Shown here one piece after another: positions 16,859 through 25,461 of a DNA stretch of 64,000 nt. The notes under the pieces are model-generated. The model did not search any database and was not told the origin of the DNA. It saw only the letters and a program-made list of their open reading frames with translations. A program made the translations under genes and the position numbers. Source of the DNA: Rhodopseudomonas palustris (lineage in GTDB: Bacteria; Pseudomonadota; Alphaproteobacteria; Rhizobiales; Xanthobacteraceae). Every line of letters begins with the position of its first letter. Within the stretch, counting starts at the first letter, position 1. Where the stretch lies: NCBI GenBank assembly GCA_016215605.1, contig JACRJB010000078.1, forward strand, positions 1 through 64,000, given 5' to 3'.

Positions 16859-17856
16859 GACCGGCTCGCGATCGAGGACAGCCAGTTGCGGAACAGCGTC
16901 GTCGCGGTGGCGTCGATGTCGTCGGCGACGCCGGGCCGCAGCGTCAGCTTCGGCAGCCTGCCGATCATGGCGGGATCGCGATTGCGTTCGGCGTCGGAGC
17001 GCAGCGCGTGCAGCGCGGCTTCGGTCGCGGCGTCGAAATAGGCCACCGGAATCTCCGGATAATCGTCGCGCTCGCCAGTGAGGAAGCGGCCGATGTCGCG
17101 CAGATATTCCCGCTGCAGCGAGGCGACGTCGTATTCGGGATGGCCCTGGAAGAACACGAAGCGGCTGCGGCCCTCGCGCGCGAAGATGTCGACGCCGGCG
17201 TCCTCCGCCCGGGTCAGCACCCGATATCCGCCGGCCGCGAGCGTGTCGGCGGCCAGATCGTTCAGCCGCGAATGCGGCACCCGCATCGGCGACGGCAGAT
17301 CGGCCAGCAGTTCGTCGTCCTGCACCGGTTCGCCGGCATAGACGCCCGAACACTTGCGCGGCAGCCGGCGGCGCTCGATGCCGTCCAGATGCAGCACCGC
17401 GGCGTGCGCGGCGAGGCAGGACCAGATCGTCGATCGCGTATTGGCCTCGGCCCAGTCGACCAGCGCGCGCAACTCGTCCCAATAGGGCTCGCGCTGCAGT
17501 GTCGCCGCGCGCGGCTCGGCGCCGGTGACGATCAGGCCGTCGAGCCTGGAATGCTGCAATTCGTCGATGTCCGCATACAGGCTGTCGATGTGCTGCCGCG
17601 CGGCCGGCGAACGCTGCACCGAGCGCAGCGCGAAGCAGCGCAGCCGCACCGGCCGATCGCCCGACCCCGCCCTGAGCAGCCGCATGAACTGCCGTTCGGT
17701 GGCGCGCATCGCGGCGTCGCCCATATTGTTGACCAGGCCGATCTCGAGCACCTTGCCGCGTTCGCCGACGTGCCGCGCTCCGCCGTCGTCGGTCAGGCGC
17801 GCCGGCGCCAGCGTCGGGCTGTCGATGGCGTCGGCGTTGTCGAACAGCAGGGTCAT
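16855..17856 (-). CDS. metA: Homoserine O-acyltransferase, MetA family
   Basis: The protein has 333 residues from the ATG of MTLLFDNADAID, with GAGG 5 nt upstream. It has VLEIGLVNNMGDAAMRATERQF, IVTGAEP, a nucleophile Cys in TIWSCLAAHAAVLHLDG, and the His of FFQGHPEYD, which with a Glu form the HTS-type catalytic machinery. It acylates homoserine for sulfhydrylation. Succinyl or acetyl specificity cannot be judged by eye, though its pairing with an O-acylhomoserine sulfhydrylase is typical of Alphaproteobacteria. Compared with E. coli MetA the region before the nucleophile is divergent (EPRAATLQREPYW). It begins 14 bp after the metZ-like stop and overlaps the flavin reductase start. Confidence 0.85.
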   Translation of the reverse strand: MTLLFDNADAIDSPTLAPARLTDDGGARHVGERGKVLEIGLVNNMGDAAMRATERQFMRLLRAGSGDRPVRLRCFALRSVQRSPAARQHIDSLYADIDELQHSRLDGLIVTGAEPRAATLQREPYWDELRALVDWAEANTRSTIWSCLAAHAAVLHLDGIERRRLPRKCSGVYAGEPVQDDELLADLPSPMRVPHSRLNDLAADTLAAGGYRVLTRAEDAGVDIFAREGRSRFVFFQGHPEYDVASLQREYLRDIGRFLTGERDDYPEIPVAYFDAATEAALHALRSDAERNRDPAMIGRLPKLTLRPGVADDIDATATTLFRNWLSSIASRS

Positions 17857-17870
17857 GCCGCCTCGCCGCG

Positions 17871-19175
17871 CTATTCCGCCGCCAGCAGGCGCGGCTGCTG
17901 ACCGCTCGCCCGCGCCAGCGCCTGATCGAGGTCCTCGATGATGTCGGAGATGTGCTCGATGCCGATCGACAGCCGGATGGTTTCCGGCAGCACGCCGGCG
18001 ACGCGCTGCTGCTCCGCCGACATCTGGCGATGCGTCGTCGAGGCCGGATGGCACGCCAGCGACTTGGCGTCGCCGATATTGACCAGCCGGGTGATCAGCT
18101 TCAACGCATCGTAGAACGTCTTGCCGGCTTCCATGCCGCCCTTGATGCCGAAGGTGAACAGCGACGACGCCTGGCCGCCGAGATATTTCTGCACCAGCTC
18201 GTAATACGGGCTGTCCGGAAAGCCGGTGTAGTTGACCCAGGCGACGCGCGGGTCGTCCTTGAGGAATTCGGCGACCTTGCGGGCGTTCTCGACGTGCCGC
18301 TCCATCCGCAGCGCCACCGTCTCGATGCCCTGCAGCAGCAGGAAGGCGTTGAACGGCGACAGCACCGATCCCATCGTGCGCTGATAGATGCTGCGGGCGC
18401 GCTCGATGTAGGCGGTCGGCCCGAACCGCTCGGCATAGACCATGCCGTGATAGGAATGATCGGGCTGATTGAACGCCGGGAAGCGCTGCGGCTGCGCCGC
18501 CCAGTCGAACCGGCCGCTGTCGACGATCGCGCCGCCGAGCGTGGTGCCGTGGCCGCCGAGGAACTTGGTCAGCGAATGCACCACGATGTCGGCGCCGTAG
18601 TCGATCGGCTTCAGCAGGATCGGCGTCGCCACCGTGTTGTCGACGATCAGCGGCACGCCGTGACGATGCGCCACTTCGGCGATCGCCTCGATGTCGCAGA
18701 CATTGCCGGCGGGGTTGCCGATGGTCTCGCAGAACACCGCGCGGGTGTCGTCGTCGATCAGCCGCTCGATCGCGTCGGGCCGGTCGCTGTCGGCGAACCG
18801 TCCATGGATGCCCTGCCGCGGCAGGATGTGCGACAGCAGCGTGTGGGTGGTGCCGTAGAGCTGCGGCACCGAAACGATGTTGCCGCCGTGATCGGCGACG
18901 TTGACGAAGGCGTAGTGCAGCGCCGCCTGGCCGCTGGCGACCGCCAGCGCACCGACGCCGCCCTCGAGTTCGGCGACGCGCTTTTCCAGCACCGCGCTGG
19001 TCGGATTGGCGATCCGCGAGTAGCGATAGCCTTCGGTCTCGAGATTGAACAAGGCCGCGCCGTGATCGGCGCTGTCGAACGCGTAGGATGCGGTCTGATA
19101 GATCGGAACCGCGACCGCCTTGGTGGTCGGATCGGGTTCGTAGCCGGCGTGAATGGCAATCGTCTCGTTGCGCAT
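17871..19175 (-). CDS. O-acetyl/O-succinylhomoserine sulfhydrylase (Cys/Met metabolism PLP enzyme)
   Basis: The protein has 434 residues, with GGAGGTGA five bases before the ATG. It opens MRNETIAIHAGYEPDPTTKA and contains the Cys/Met PLP-fold motifs: VPIYQTASYAFDSADHGAALFNLE, NPTSAVLEKRVAELEGG, EANGNPAG-type CETIGNPAG, and the PLP lysine in HSLTKFLGGHGTT. Length and motifs fit MetY/MetZ enzymes that make homocysteine from an O-acylhomoserine and sulfide. It heads the operon metZ-metA-flavin reductase. The 270 bp upstream lie between divergent starts. I looked for a SAM-II riboswitch there without a convincing result. Confidence 0.9.
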   Translation of the reverse strand: MRNETIAIHAGYEPDPTTKAVAVPIYQTASYAFDSADHGAALFNLETEGYRYSRIANPTSAVLEKRVAELEGGVGALAVASGQAALHYAFVNVADHGGNIVSVPQLYGTTHTLLSHILPRQGIHGRFADSDRPDAIERLIDDDTRAVFCETIGNPAGNVCDIEAIAEVAHRHGVPLIVDNTVATPILLKPIDYGADIVVHSLTKFLGGHGTTLGGAIVDSGRFDWAAQPQRFPAFNQPDHSYHGMVYAERFGPTAYIERARSIYQRTMGSVLSPFNAFLLLQGIETVALRMERHVENARKVAEFLKDDPRVAWVNYTGFPDSPYYELVQKYLGGQASSLFTFGIKGGMEAGKTFYDALKLITRLVNIGDAKSLACHPASTTHRQMSAEQQRVAGVLPETIRLSIGIEHISDIIEDLDQALARASGQQPRLLAAE

Positions 19176-19448
19176 GGGCTCACCTCCGCATCGCCGAGAC
19201 TGCATTTGACGCGCAATCCGCCGGCATCTTCCTAGCTAAAGCGGAGATCTTTATTCGACAACTTCTTTCAAAGATGACTGCAAACTAACCCTAATTTCAG
19301 ATGAGAAATCGATTACAATTTGAATCAAATTTGTCCGATCCGATTTGTTTACCTTGCGGACGATTTGTCCCTGCCGCCGCAATCGATCTTCAGTCGCATT
19401 CGAGTAAGTTGTGACGACAATTCTCACGATGTTGTCGGACCGGCGCAG

Positions 19449-21263
19449 ATGAACATCCAAGCAAGACCCGCGACGGCGGAGGCGATGCCGAGCAAACGCG
19501 CGCAGCCTTCGGTGGCCAAGAGCTGGCTGAAGGCGATCGAGCTCACTGCGCGGATCGAAGCCGAGCCGCAGCGGCTGCTCGCGTCGGTGATCGACGAATG
19601 GGCCGGCAGCGCGCCCGAGCGGCCCGCGGTCCTGTCCGATCGCGACTCGTTCAGCTACGCGGATCTGGCGCAGCGCATCAATCGCTATGCGCGCTGGGCG
19701 CTGGCGAACGGGATCGGCATCGGCGATTCCGTGGCCGTGCTGATGCCGAACCGGCCGGACACGCTGGCGGCCTGGCTCGGCATCACCAAGGTCGGCGGCG
19801 TCGCGGCGCTGATCAATACCCAGCTGATCGGCGCTTCGCTGGCGCATTGCATCGACATCGCGCAGCCGAACCACATCATCGTCGCGGACGAACTGGACGA
19901 CGCCTTCACCGGCGCTCGCGCGCACCTCGCATCGACGCCGCGGGTTTGGACGCAGGGCGGCGAGGACGGCTCGATCGACCTTGCGCTGGCAGCGCTCGCG
20001 GGCGACGCGCTGGCGCCGCACGAGCGCCGCGACGTCTCGATCGACGATTTGGCGCTGCTGATCTACACCTCCGGCACCACCGGGCTGCCGAAGGCGGCGC
20101 GCGTGACGCATCGCCGGGTGATGAGCTGGGCCGGCTGGTTCGCCGGACTCACCGACGCGACGCCGGACGACCGGATGTACAATTGCCTGCCGATCTATCA
20201 CAGCGTCGGCGGCGTGGTCGCGACCGGCAGCATGCTGATCGCCGGCGGCTCGGTGGTGATCGCGGAAAAATTCTCGGCGAGCCGGTTCTGGGACGACATC
20301 GTCCGCTGGGACTGCACGCTGTTTCAATATATCGGCGAACTCTGCCGCTACCTGTTGCAGGCGCCGCCGTCGGCGCGCGACACCCAGCACCGGCTGCGGC
20401 TGTGCTGCGGCAACGGCTTGCGCGGCGAGATCTGGGAGCCGTTCCAGGCGCGCTTCGCAATTCCGCGGATCCTCGAATTCTACGCCTCCACCGAGGGCAA
20501 TTTCTCGCTGTACAATGTCGAGGGCAAGCCCGGCGCGATCGGCCGCATCCCGTCGTTCCTGGCGCATCGCTTTCCGGCCGCGATCGTCAAGTTCGACGTC
20601 GCCTCCGGTCTTCCGCTGCGCGACGACAACGGCCTGTGCATCCGCTGCGCGCGCGGCGAGCCGGGCGAGGCGATCGGCCGGATCGGCGGCGCCGCCGACA
20701 GCGGCGGCCGGTTCGAGGGCTACACCAGCCAGGCCGAGAGCGACAAGAAGGTGCTGCGCAACGTGTTCGCCGACGGCGACGCCTGGTTCCGCACCGGCGA
20801 TCTGATGATGCTGGACGACAAGGGCTTCTTTCATTTCGTCGACCGGATCGGCGACACGTTCCGCTGGAAGGGCGAGAACGTCGCCGCGAGCGAGGTCGCC
20901 GAAACCATCGCCGCCTGCCCCGGCGTGATCGACGCCAGCGTCTATGGCGTGAGCGTGCCGCACAATGACGGCCGCGCCGGCATGGCCGCGCTGGTGGCCG
21001 ATGCGCGCTTCGACGTCGCGGCTCTGTATCGCCATCTCGCCGACCGGCTGCCGGCCTATGCGCGGCCGCTGTTCGTCCGGATCCGGCCGGCGCTGGAGAT
21101 CACCGGCACCTTCAAGCAGAAGAAGCAGGACCTGATCGACGACGGCTTCGATCCCGATCGGGTGAGCGATCCGCTGTATGTCGCTGATCCGGCGACCGGC
21201 AGCTATACCGCGCTGGATGCAGCAACCTATCGACGGATCGTCAACGGAGAGGTGAGAGTCTGA
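19449..21263 (+). CDS. FATP-type (very-long-chain) acyl-CoA synthetase
   Basis: The protein has 604 residues from the ATG of MNIQARPATAE. Adenylation motifs are present: LIYTSGTTGLPKAARVTH (A3), EFYASTEGNFSLYN (A5), WFRTGDLM (A7), FVDRIGDTFRWKGENVAASEV (A8, with the FATP-typical TFRWKGEN), and a late lysine in ITGTFKQKKQDL (A10). FATP/SLC27-like enzymes activate long or branched carboxylic acids to CoA thioesters in the cytoplasm or at the membrane. The stop overlaps the ATG of the aminotransferase gene (TGATG), so the two are coupled. It is divergent from metZ. It is the first gene of the putative carrier-protein cluster, perhaps providing or salvaging the acyl substrate. Confidence 0.87.
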   Translation: MNIQARPATAEAMPSKRAQPSVAKSWLKAIELTARIEAEPQRLLASVIDEWAGSAPERPAVLSDRDSFSYADLAQRINRYARWALANGIGIGDSVAVLMPNRPDTLAAWLGITKVGGVAALINTQLIGASLAHCIDIAQPNHIIVADELDDAFTGARAHLASTPRVWTQGGEDGSIDLALAALAGDALAPHERRDVSIDDLALLIYTSGTTGLPKAARVTHRRVMSWAGWFAGLTDATPDDRMYNCLPIYHSVGGVVATGSMLIAGGSVVIAEKFSASRFWDDIVRWDCTLFQYIGELCRYLLQAPPSARDTQHRLRLCCGNGLRGEIWEPFQARFAIPRILEFYASTEGNFSLYNVEGKPGAIGRIPSFLAHRFPAAIVKFDVASGLPLRDDNGLCIRCARGEPGEAIGRIGGAADSGGRFEGYTSQAESDKKVLRNVFADGDAWFRTGDLMMLDDKGFFHFVDRIGDTFRWKGENVAASEVAETIAACPGVIDASVYGVSVPHNDGRAGMAALVADARFDVAALYRHLADRLPAYARPLFVRIRPALEITGTFKQKKQDLIDDGFDPDRVSDPLYVADPATGSYTALDAATYRRIVNGEVRV

Positions 21264-22210
21264 TGACCCAGGATACTCTTGAAGCCCGCTCTGTCCGCGC
21301 CGACACGGCCGCGGCCGCGTCGCCGCGCAGCCGCGTCGTCGCCCCGGCCGTCGCTCCGGTCGCCTACTCGTCCACATGGACGTTCTTCGAAGGGGCCTGG
21401 CACGACGGCAACGTCCCGATCATGGGGCCGCGCACGCATGCGGCCTGGCTCGGCTCGATGGTGTTCGACGGCGCGCGCGCGTTCGAGGGCGTGACGCCAG
21501 ACCTCGACAAACACATTGCGCGGGTCAACTGGTCGGCGACCAACTTCAAGCTGAAGCCGATGATCGACGAAGCGACCTGGCACGGCCTGGTGCAGGACGG
21601 ACTGAAGCGCTTCGGCCCCAATGCCGAGGTCTACATCCGGCCGATGTATTGGGCGCAGAACGGCTCGGGCGGCGGCGTGCTGTTCGATCCGGAGACGACC
21701 AACTGGTGCCTGTGCATCTACGAAGCGCCGATGCCGAAACCGACCGGCCTGTCGATCACGCTGTCGCCTTTCCGCAAGCCGAGCGCCGATTGCGCGGTGG
21801 TCGACGCCAAAGCGGGCTGCCTGTATCCGAACAATTCGCGCGCGATGATCGAGGCGCAGAGCCGCGGCTTCGCCAACTGCCTGATGCGCGACATGCTCGG
21901 CAACATCGCCGAACTCGGCAATTCCAACATCTTCATGGCCAAGGACGGCGTGGTCTACACCCCGGCCCCGAACGGCACCTTCCTCAACGGCGTGACACGG
22001 CAGCGCGTCGTCGACCTGCTCCGCGGCGACGGCGTCAGCGTCGTCGAAACCACGCTGAGCTATCGCGACTTCGAGACCGCCGACGAGATCTTCGCCAGCG
22101 GCAATTTCGCCAAGGTGCAGCCGATCATCCGCATCGACGACCGCACGCTGCAGCCGGGCCCGTTCTTCACCCGCGCCAGGAAACTGTATTGGGAATTCGC
22201 GCACGGGTGA
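21263..22210 (+). CDS. Branched-chain amino acid aminotransferase-like PLP enzyme (class IV)
   Basis: The protein has 315 residues, with its start overlapping the preceding stop codon. It has YIRPMYWAQNGSGG, the PLP lysine in VVDAKAGCLYPNNSRAMIEAQ, NIAELGNSNIFMAKDG, TFLNGVTRQRVVDLL and EIFASGNFAKVQPI, matching fold-type IV aminotransferases (IlvE/D-amino acid aminotransferase/ADC lyase). The first 30 residues are an extension without motif. It probably interconverts a 2-oxo acid and an amino acid. Translational coupling to an acyl-activating enzyme suggests a specialised role rather than housekeeping leucine synthesis. Substrate is unknown. Confidence 0.85.
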   Translation: MTQDTLEARSVRADTAAAASPRSRVVAPAVAPVAYSSTWTFFEGAWHDGNVPIMGPRTHAAWLGSMVFDGARAFEGVTPDLDKHIARVNWSATNFKLKPMIDEATWHGLVQDGLKRFGPNAEVYIRPMYWAQNGSGGGVLFDPETTNWCLCIYEAPMPKPTGLSITLSPFRKPSADCAVVDAKAGCLYPNNSRAMIEAQSRGFANCLMRDMLGNIAELGNSNIFMAKDGVVYTPAPNGTFLNGVTRQRVVDLLRGDGVSVVETTLSYRDFETADEIFASGNFAKVQPIIRIDDRTLQPGPFFTRARKLYWEFAHG

Positions 22211-22257
22211 GAAACATCGACCTTCGTCAGCTCATCGCTTCGAGGCACTCACCCCGT

Positions 22258-22334
22258 TATTGCGAGCGAAGCGAAGCAATCCAGCTCCGTGCACTGCGCT
22301 GGATTGCTTCGTCGCTTCGCTCCTCGCAATGACG
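22258..22334. repeat. Palindromic repeat, type B (GCGAAGCAATCCA)
   Basis: The arms CGTTATTGCGAGCGAAGCGAAG... and ...TTCGTCGCTTCGCTCCTCGCAATGACG flank a centre AATCCA...TGGATT. A second copy lies at 37064-37146. It lies in the gap between the convergent aminotransferase and ThDP-enzyme genes, where it can form a long hairpin on either strand and may act as a bidirectional terminator or mRNA stabiliser. Confidence 0.75.
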
Positions 22335-22365
22335 ATGTGGCAGCGGCGACGACAGCATCAGGCCA

Positions 22366-22476
22366 GTCATTCCGGGGCGCGCGAAGCGCGAACCCGGAAT
22401 CTCGAGATGTTCATCTGCCGTCTTCACCAACGTCTGGATTCCGGTTCGCTCACTGCGTGAGCGCCCCGGAATGACG
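22366..22476. repeat. Palindromic repeat, type C (CATTCCGGGGCGC)
   Basis: GTCATTCCGGGGCGCGCGAAG... at one end is complementary to ...TGAGCGCCCCGGAATGACGG at the other, with a second inner pair CCGGAATC/GATTCCGG. It fills the remainder of the gap 22211-22513 between convergent genes. The same family recurs at 27706-27913. Confidence 0.75.
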
Positions 22477-22513
22477 GTGCTTGTGGGGCGTGAAAGCGCC
22501 GGGTCGCGCGGCC

Positions 22514-24193
22514 TCACGCCTTCTCCAGCGCGGTCTTGCGGATCGCCGACAGCGTCGCGCCCGGCAGGATCGCATCCGGGTCGATCTTGAGGCCGATGAT
22601 CGACGGCAGGCCGGAGGCGCGTGCCGCGGCGAAGGCGGCCGGGAAATCCGCGGTCTTGTCGACATTCGCGCCGAAGCCGCCGAACGCGCGGGCATAGGCG
22701 GCGAAGTCCGGATTGTGAAGCTCGGTGGCGGCGACCCGCCCGGGGAATTCGCGCTCCTGATGCATCCGGATCGTGCCGTACATGCCGTTGTCGCAGACCA
22801 CGACGATGATCGGCAGCCGATACTGCACGGCGATCGCGAACTCCTGTCCGCTCATCAGGAAATCGCCGTCGCCGTTGACCGACAGCACCAGCCGCTCCGG
22901 ATGCAGCCGCTGCATCGCGATCGCGGCCGGCATGCCGTAGCCCATCGAAGCCGAGGTCGGCGCGATGTGGGTCATGTAGTTGCGGAAGCGATAGAACCGG
23001 TGAATCCACGACGCGTAGTTGCCGGCGCCGTTGCACAGGATGGTGTCGGTCGGCACGTTGTCGCGCAGCCAGGTCATCACCTCGCCGAGATTGACGTCGC
23101 CGGGCTGCGGCGTCGCGGTCTCGGTCCAGGCGAGATACTCGGCATGCGCCGCATCCGCCACCGCGAGCCACCCCGGCCGCGCCGCAATGTCGAGCTTCGC
23201 CAGCGCCGCGACGAAGCGTGCCGGCGTGGCGTGGACCGCCAGCTGCGGCCGATACACCCGGCCGAGTTCCTCGGCGCCGGGATGAATGTGCACCAGCTTG
23301 GTGAGCGGCGTGGGACTGTCGAGCAGCGCATAGCCCTGCGACGGAATTTCACCGAGCCGCCCGCCGACCAGCACCAACAGATCCGCCGCCTTGGCGCGCG
23401 CCACCAGCTTCGGATTCGGCCCGAGGCCGAGATCGCCGGCGTAGCGCGGATGCAGCGGATCGAACAGCGTGCCACGGCGATAGCTGGTCGCCACCGGCAG
23501 TCCGGTGCGCGTCGCGATCGCCTCGATCTGCTCGCGCGCCTGCAGGCTCCAGCGGCTGCCGCCGAGCACGATCAGCGGCCGCTCGGCGCCGGCGAGCAGC
23601 GCCGCGAGCTCGGCCATCTCCTCGTCCCCGGGCGAGGTCTCGACCGGCTTGAACGCCGGCGCGTTCGCCACCGTGACGCGCTCGCTCAGCACATCCTTCG
23701 GCAGCGCGATCACCACCGGGCCGGGCCGGCCGCTGGTCGCCGTGTAGAACGCGCGCGACACCAGCTCGGTGACGCGTTCCGGATCGTCGATCTCGGTGGT
23801 CCATTTCGTCATGCTGCCGAACACGGCGCGATAGTCGAGTTCCTGGAACGCCTCGCGCTCCTTCACGCCGCGCTCGACCTGACCGACGAATAGGATCATC
23901 GGCGTCGAGTCCTGCTTCGCGACGTGAATGCCGGCCGACGCGTTGGTGGCGCCGGGGCCGCGGGTGACGAAGCAGATGCCGGGCTGGCCGGTCGCCTTGC
24001 CGATCGCCTCCGCCATCATCGCGGCGCCGCCTTCATGGCGGCAGACGGTGATGGTGATGTCGCGGTCGCGCAGCGCGTTCAGCACCGGCAGGAAGCTCTC
24101 TCCCGGCACGCAGAACACGTGCTTGACGCCGTTGATCACCAATTGATCGACCAGCGCTTCGGCGGCGGTGCGGCTCTTCAGCGGTTGATGCAT
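22514..24193 (-). CDS. Thiamine diphosphate-dependent enzyme (acetolactate synthase-like)
   Basis: The protein has 559 residues, with AGGGAA six bases before the ATG. The N-terminal PYR domain has VFCVPGESFLPVLNAL and the catalytic Glu in CRHEGGAAMMAEA. The central domain includes RPLIVLGGSRWS. The C-terminal PP domain carries the ThDP motif NGDGDFLMSGQEFAIAV ending VVVCDNGMYG. Overall length and order match the acetolactate synthase/benzoylformate decarboxylase superfamily. The acetolactate-synthase family cannot be narrowed to a reaction here, and no small regulatory subunit is adjacent. It may make or decarboxylate a 2-oxo acid that the aminotransferase at 21263 uses. It is transcribed downstream of, and close to, the acetyltransferase-like gene. 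Confidence 0.88.
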   Translation of the reverse strand: MHQPLKSRTAAEALVDQLVINGVKHVFCVPGESFLPVLNALRDRDITITVCRHEGGAAMMAEAIGKATGQPGICFVTRGPGATNASAGIHVAKQDSTPMILFVGQVERGVKEREAFQELDYRAVFGSMTKWTTEIDDPERVTELVSRAFYTATSGRPGPVVIALPKDVLSERVTVANAPAFKPVETSPGDEEMAELAALLAGAERPLIVLGGSRWSLQAREQIEAIATRTGLPVATSYRRGTLFDPLHPRYAGDLGLGPNPKLVARAKAADLLVLVGGRLGEIPSQGYALLDSPTPLTKLVHIHPGAEELGRVYRPQLAVHATPARFVAALAKLDIAARPGWLAVADAAHAEYLAWTETATPQPGDVNLGEVMTWLRDNVPTDTILCNGAGNYASWIHRFYRFRNYMTHIAPTSASMGYGMPAAIAMQRLHPERLVLSVNGDGDFLMSGQEFAIAVQYRLPIIVVVCDNGMYGTIRMHQEREFPGRVAATELHNPDFAAYARAFGGFGANVDKTADFPAAFAAARASGLPSIIGLKIDPDAILPGATLSAIRKTALEKA

Positions 24194-24233
24194 GGCGTTT
24201 CCCTGATGATGGTCGGCGGTGATCGCGTCGGCG

Positions 24234-25109
24234 TCACGGCCCGTACAGCACGAGTTCGGTTTCGGCGAGGTCGGCGAGCCGCGGCGGATTGGGGCCCTTG
24301 AAGTATTTGCGGCCGCGCGTCTCGGAATAGACGCCGCGAAGCCCGTCGATCGGCGCGTTGGCGTCGACGATCAGCAGCGGACGGCCGCGCCGGAGCAGGA
24401 AACGCCCGAGCGCGCCGGCGCAGCGCACCAGCTCGGCGGTGTCGCGGCAATACACCAGTTGCATCCCCGGGGTCGGGAACCGGCCGTGCTTGATCCGCTT
24501 CGGCACCATGATGAACGGCATCGCTTCGTCACCGACCCGGCACAGCAGAGACAGGCAGCCGTAGTCGGCATGGCTGCGAAGCAGATCGAGATCGGCGGGC
24601 GGCAGCCCCGGGATCGCGGGTGACGCGGCGGTCACGATCTCGACGCGCATTCCCGGCTCGGTCCGCGACAACGCCGGCACCGCGAACATCATGCCGCTGC
24701 AATAGCGGCGGAAACCCTGCGCCTCGATGATCGGCCAGGTGTTCGCCGCGGGCGAGATGTTGACGTAGGTGACCTGCTTGTTCTTCTGCGCCATCGAGGT
24801 CAGCAGCGTCGCGTAATTGCGGAACTCCGGTTGGACGTACCAGCTCGACACGTTGCAGCGGATGGTCGGCTCGCCGGCCTCGATCCGTTGGGTGTAGAGC
24901 AGCAGCAGCACGCCGACCGGGCGGCCGCCGTTCTCGAGCAGATAGCCGTAGCGCGGGCAACCGGCCGGGATCTCGCGTTCGCTCTGGCGGTGCAGTCCAC
25001 GCAACCAGTAGTCGCGCGTGCGGCCGACGAAGCCGCGCGTCAGCAGTTCCGAAACCGCCTCGATATCGGCCTCGGCGATCTCGCGGCAGCGCACCTTGCG
25101 GGCTTCCAT
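24234..25109 (-). CDS. GNAT-like acyltransferase
   Basis: The protein has 291 residues. The N-terminal half reads as a GNAT fold: VRCREIAEADIEAVSELLTRGF, GVLLLLYTQR, NVSSWYVQPEFRNYATLLTSMA and NISPAANTWPIIEAQGFRRY. The C-terminal half (YGCLSLLCRVGDEAMPFIMV... to the end) may be a second, degenerate GNAT-like lobe. No LuxI signature (homoserine lactone synthase) is seen. The gene lies 40 bp upstream of the ThDP-enzyme gene on the same strand and is divergent from the carrier protein at 25216. It may acylate an amine of the pathway product. Substrate is unknown. Confidence 0.65.
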   Translation of the reverse strand: MEARKVRCREIAEADIEAVSELLTRGFVGRTRDYWLRGLHRQSEREIPAGCPRYGYLLENGGRPVGVLLLLYTQRIEAGEPTIRCNVSSWYVQPEFRNYATLLTSMAQKNKQVTYVNISPAANTWPIIEAQGFRRYCSGMMFAVPALSRTEPGMRVEIVTAASPAIPGLPPADLDLLRSHADYGCLSLLCRVGDEAMPFIMVPKRIKHGRFPTPGMQLVYCRDTAELVRCAGALGRFLLRRGRPLLIVDANAPIDGLRGVYSETRGRKYFKGPNPPRLADLAETELVLYGP

Positions 25110-25215
25110 CGTCGTTTACCAATCGACCCGATTTGAGAGCTCGGCGCGTAGATTCAATTCATCTTTGCGCCATATGGTAGTTGTCTCACGGATCGAGCTA
25201 GAAGGCGAAAAGTCG

Positions 25216-25461
25216 ATGTCTGTACGGTTAACAATTGTCGAGATGATGCAAGAGATCGCCGCCGAGCAAAACCGCAAATTGCCGGCGCTGACCGACGACC
25301 TCGTACTACACCAATCCGGCTTCGACTCGCTGTGCTTCGCCATCCTGGTCGCGCGGCTGGAAGATCAGCTCGGCGTCGATCCGTTCACCGCGGCCGACGA
25401 TGCGATCTTTCCGGTGACCCTGGGCGACTTCATCAAGGCGTACGAGAATGTCCCTGCGTGA
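25216..25461 (+). CDS. Free-standing acyl/peptidyl carrier protein 1
   Basis: The protein has 81 residues, acidic, starting MSVRLTIVEMMQEIAAEQ. It contains HQSGFDSLCFAILVARLEDQLG, in which the Ser of DSL is the expected 4'-phosphopantetheine site, and ends in a short helix (LGDFIKAYENV). It would carry an acyl or aminoacyl thioester in the cytoplasm. Its 3' end overlaps the next gene (AMP ligase) by 14 bp, so the pair is almost certainly translated together and the ligase is the likely loading enzyme. No phosphopantetheinyl transferase gene is present in the window. Confidence 0.85.
   Translation: MSVRLTIVEMMQEIAAEQNRKLPALTDDLVLHQSGFDSLCFAILVARLEDQLGVDPFTAADDAIFPVTLGDFIKAYENVPA

Noticed and set aside
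19176-19448. Possible SAM-II riboswitch upstream of the metZ-like gene
   Set aside because: An ATTTGACGCG...TAGCTAAAGCGG pattern recalls SAM-II, but it lies on the strand opposite to metZ. The pseudoknot and P1 stem do not fit well, and the metZ strand lacks a clear match. A covariance-model search (RF00521) would decide.
22211-22513. CRISPR-like repeated sequence
   Set aside because: The repeats are large palindromes without regular spacers and match dispersed elements elsewhere in the window.
24234-25109. LuxI-type homoserine lactone synthase
   Set aside because: The protein has GNAT-like features but no LuxI signature residues and no luxR neighbour.
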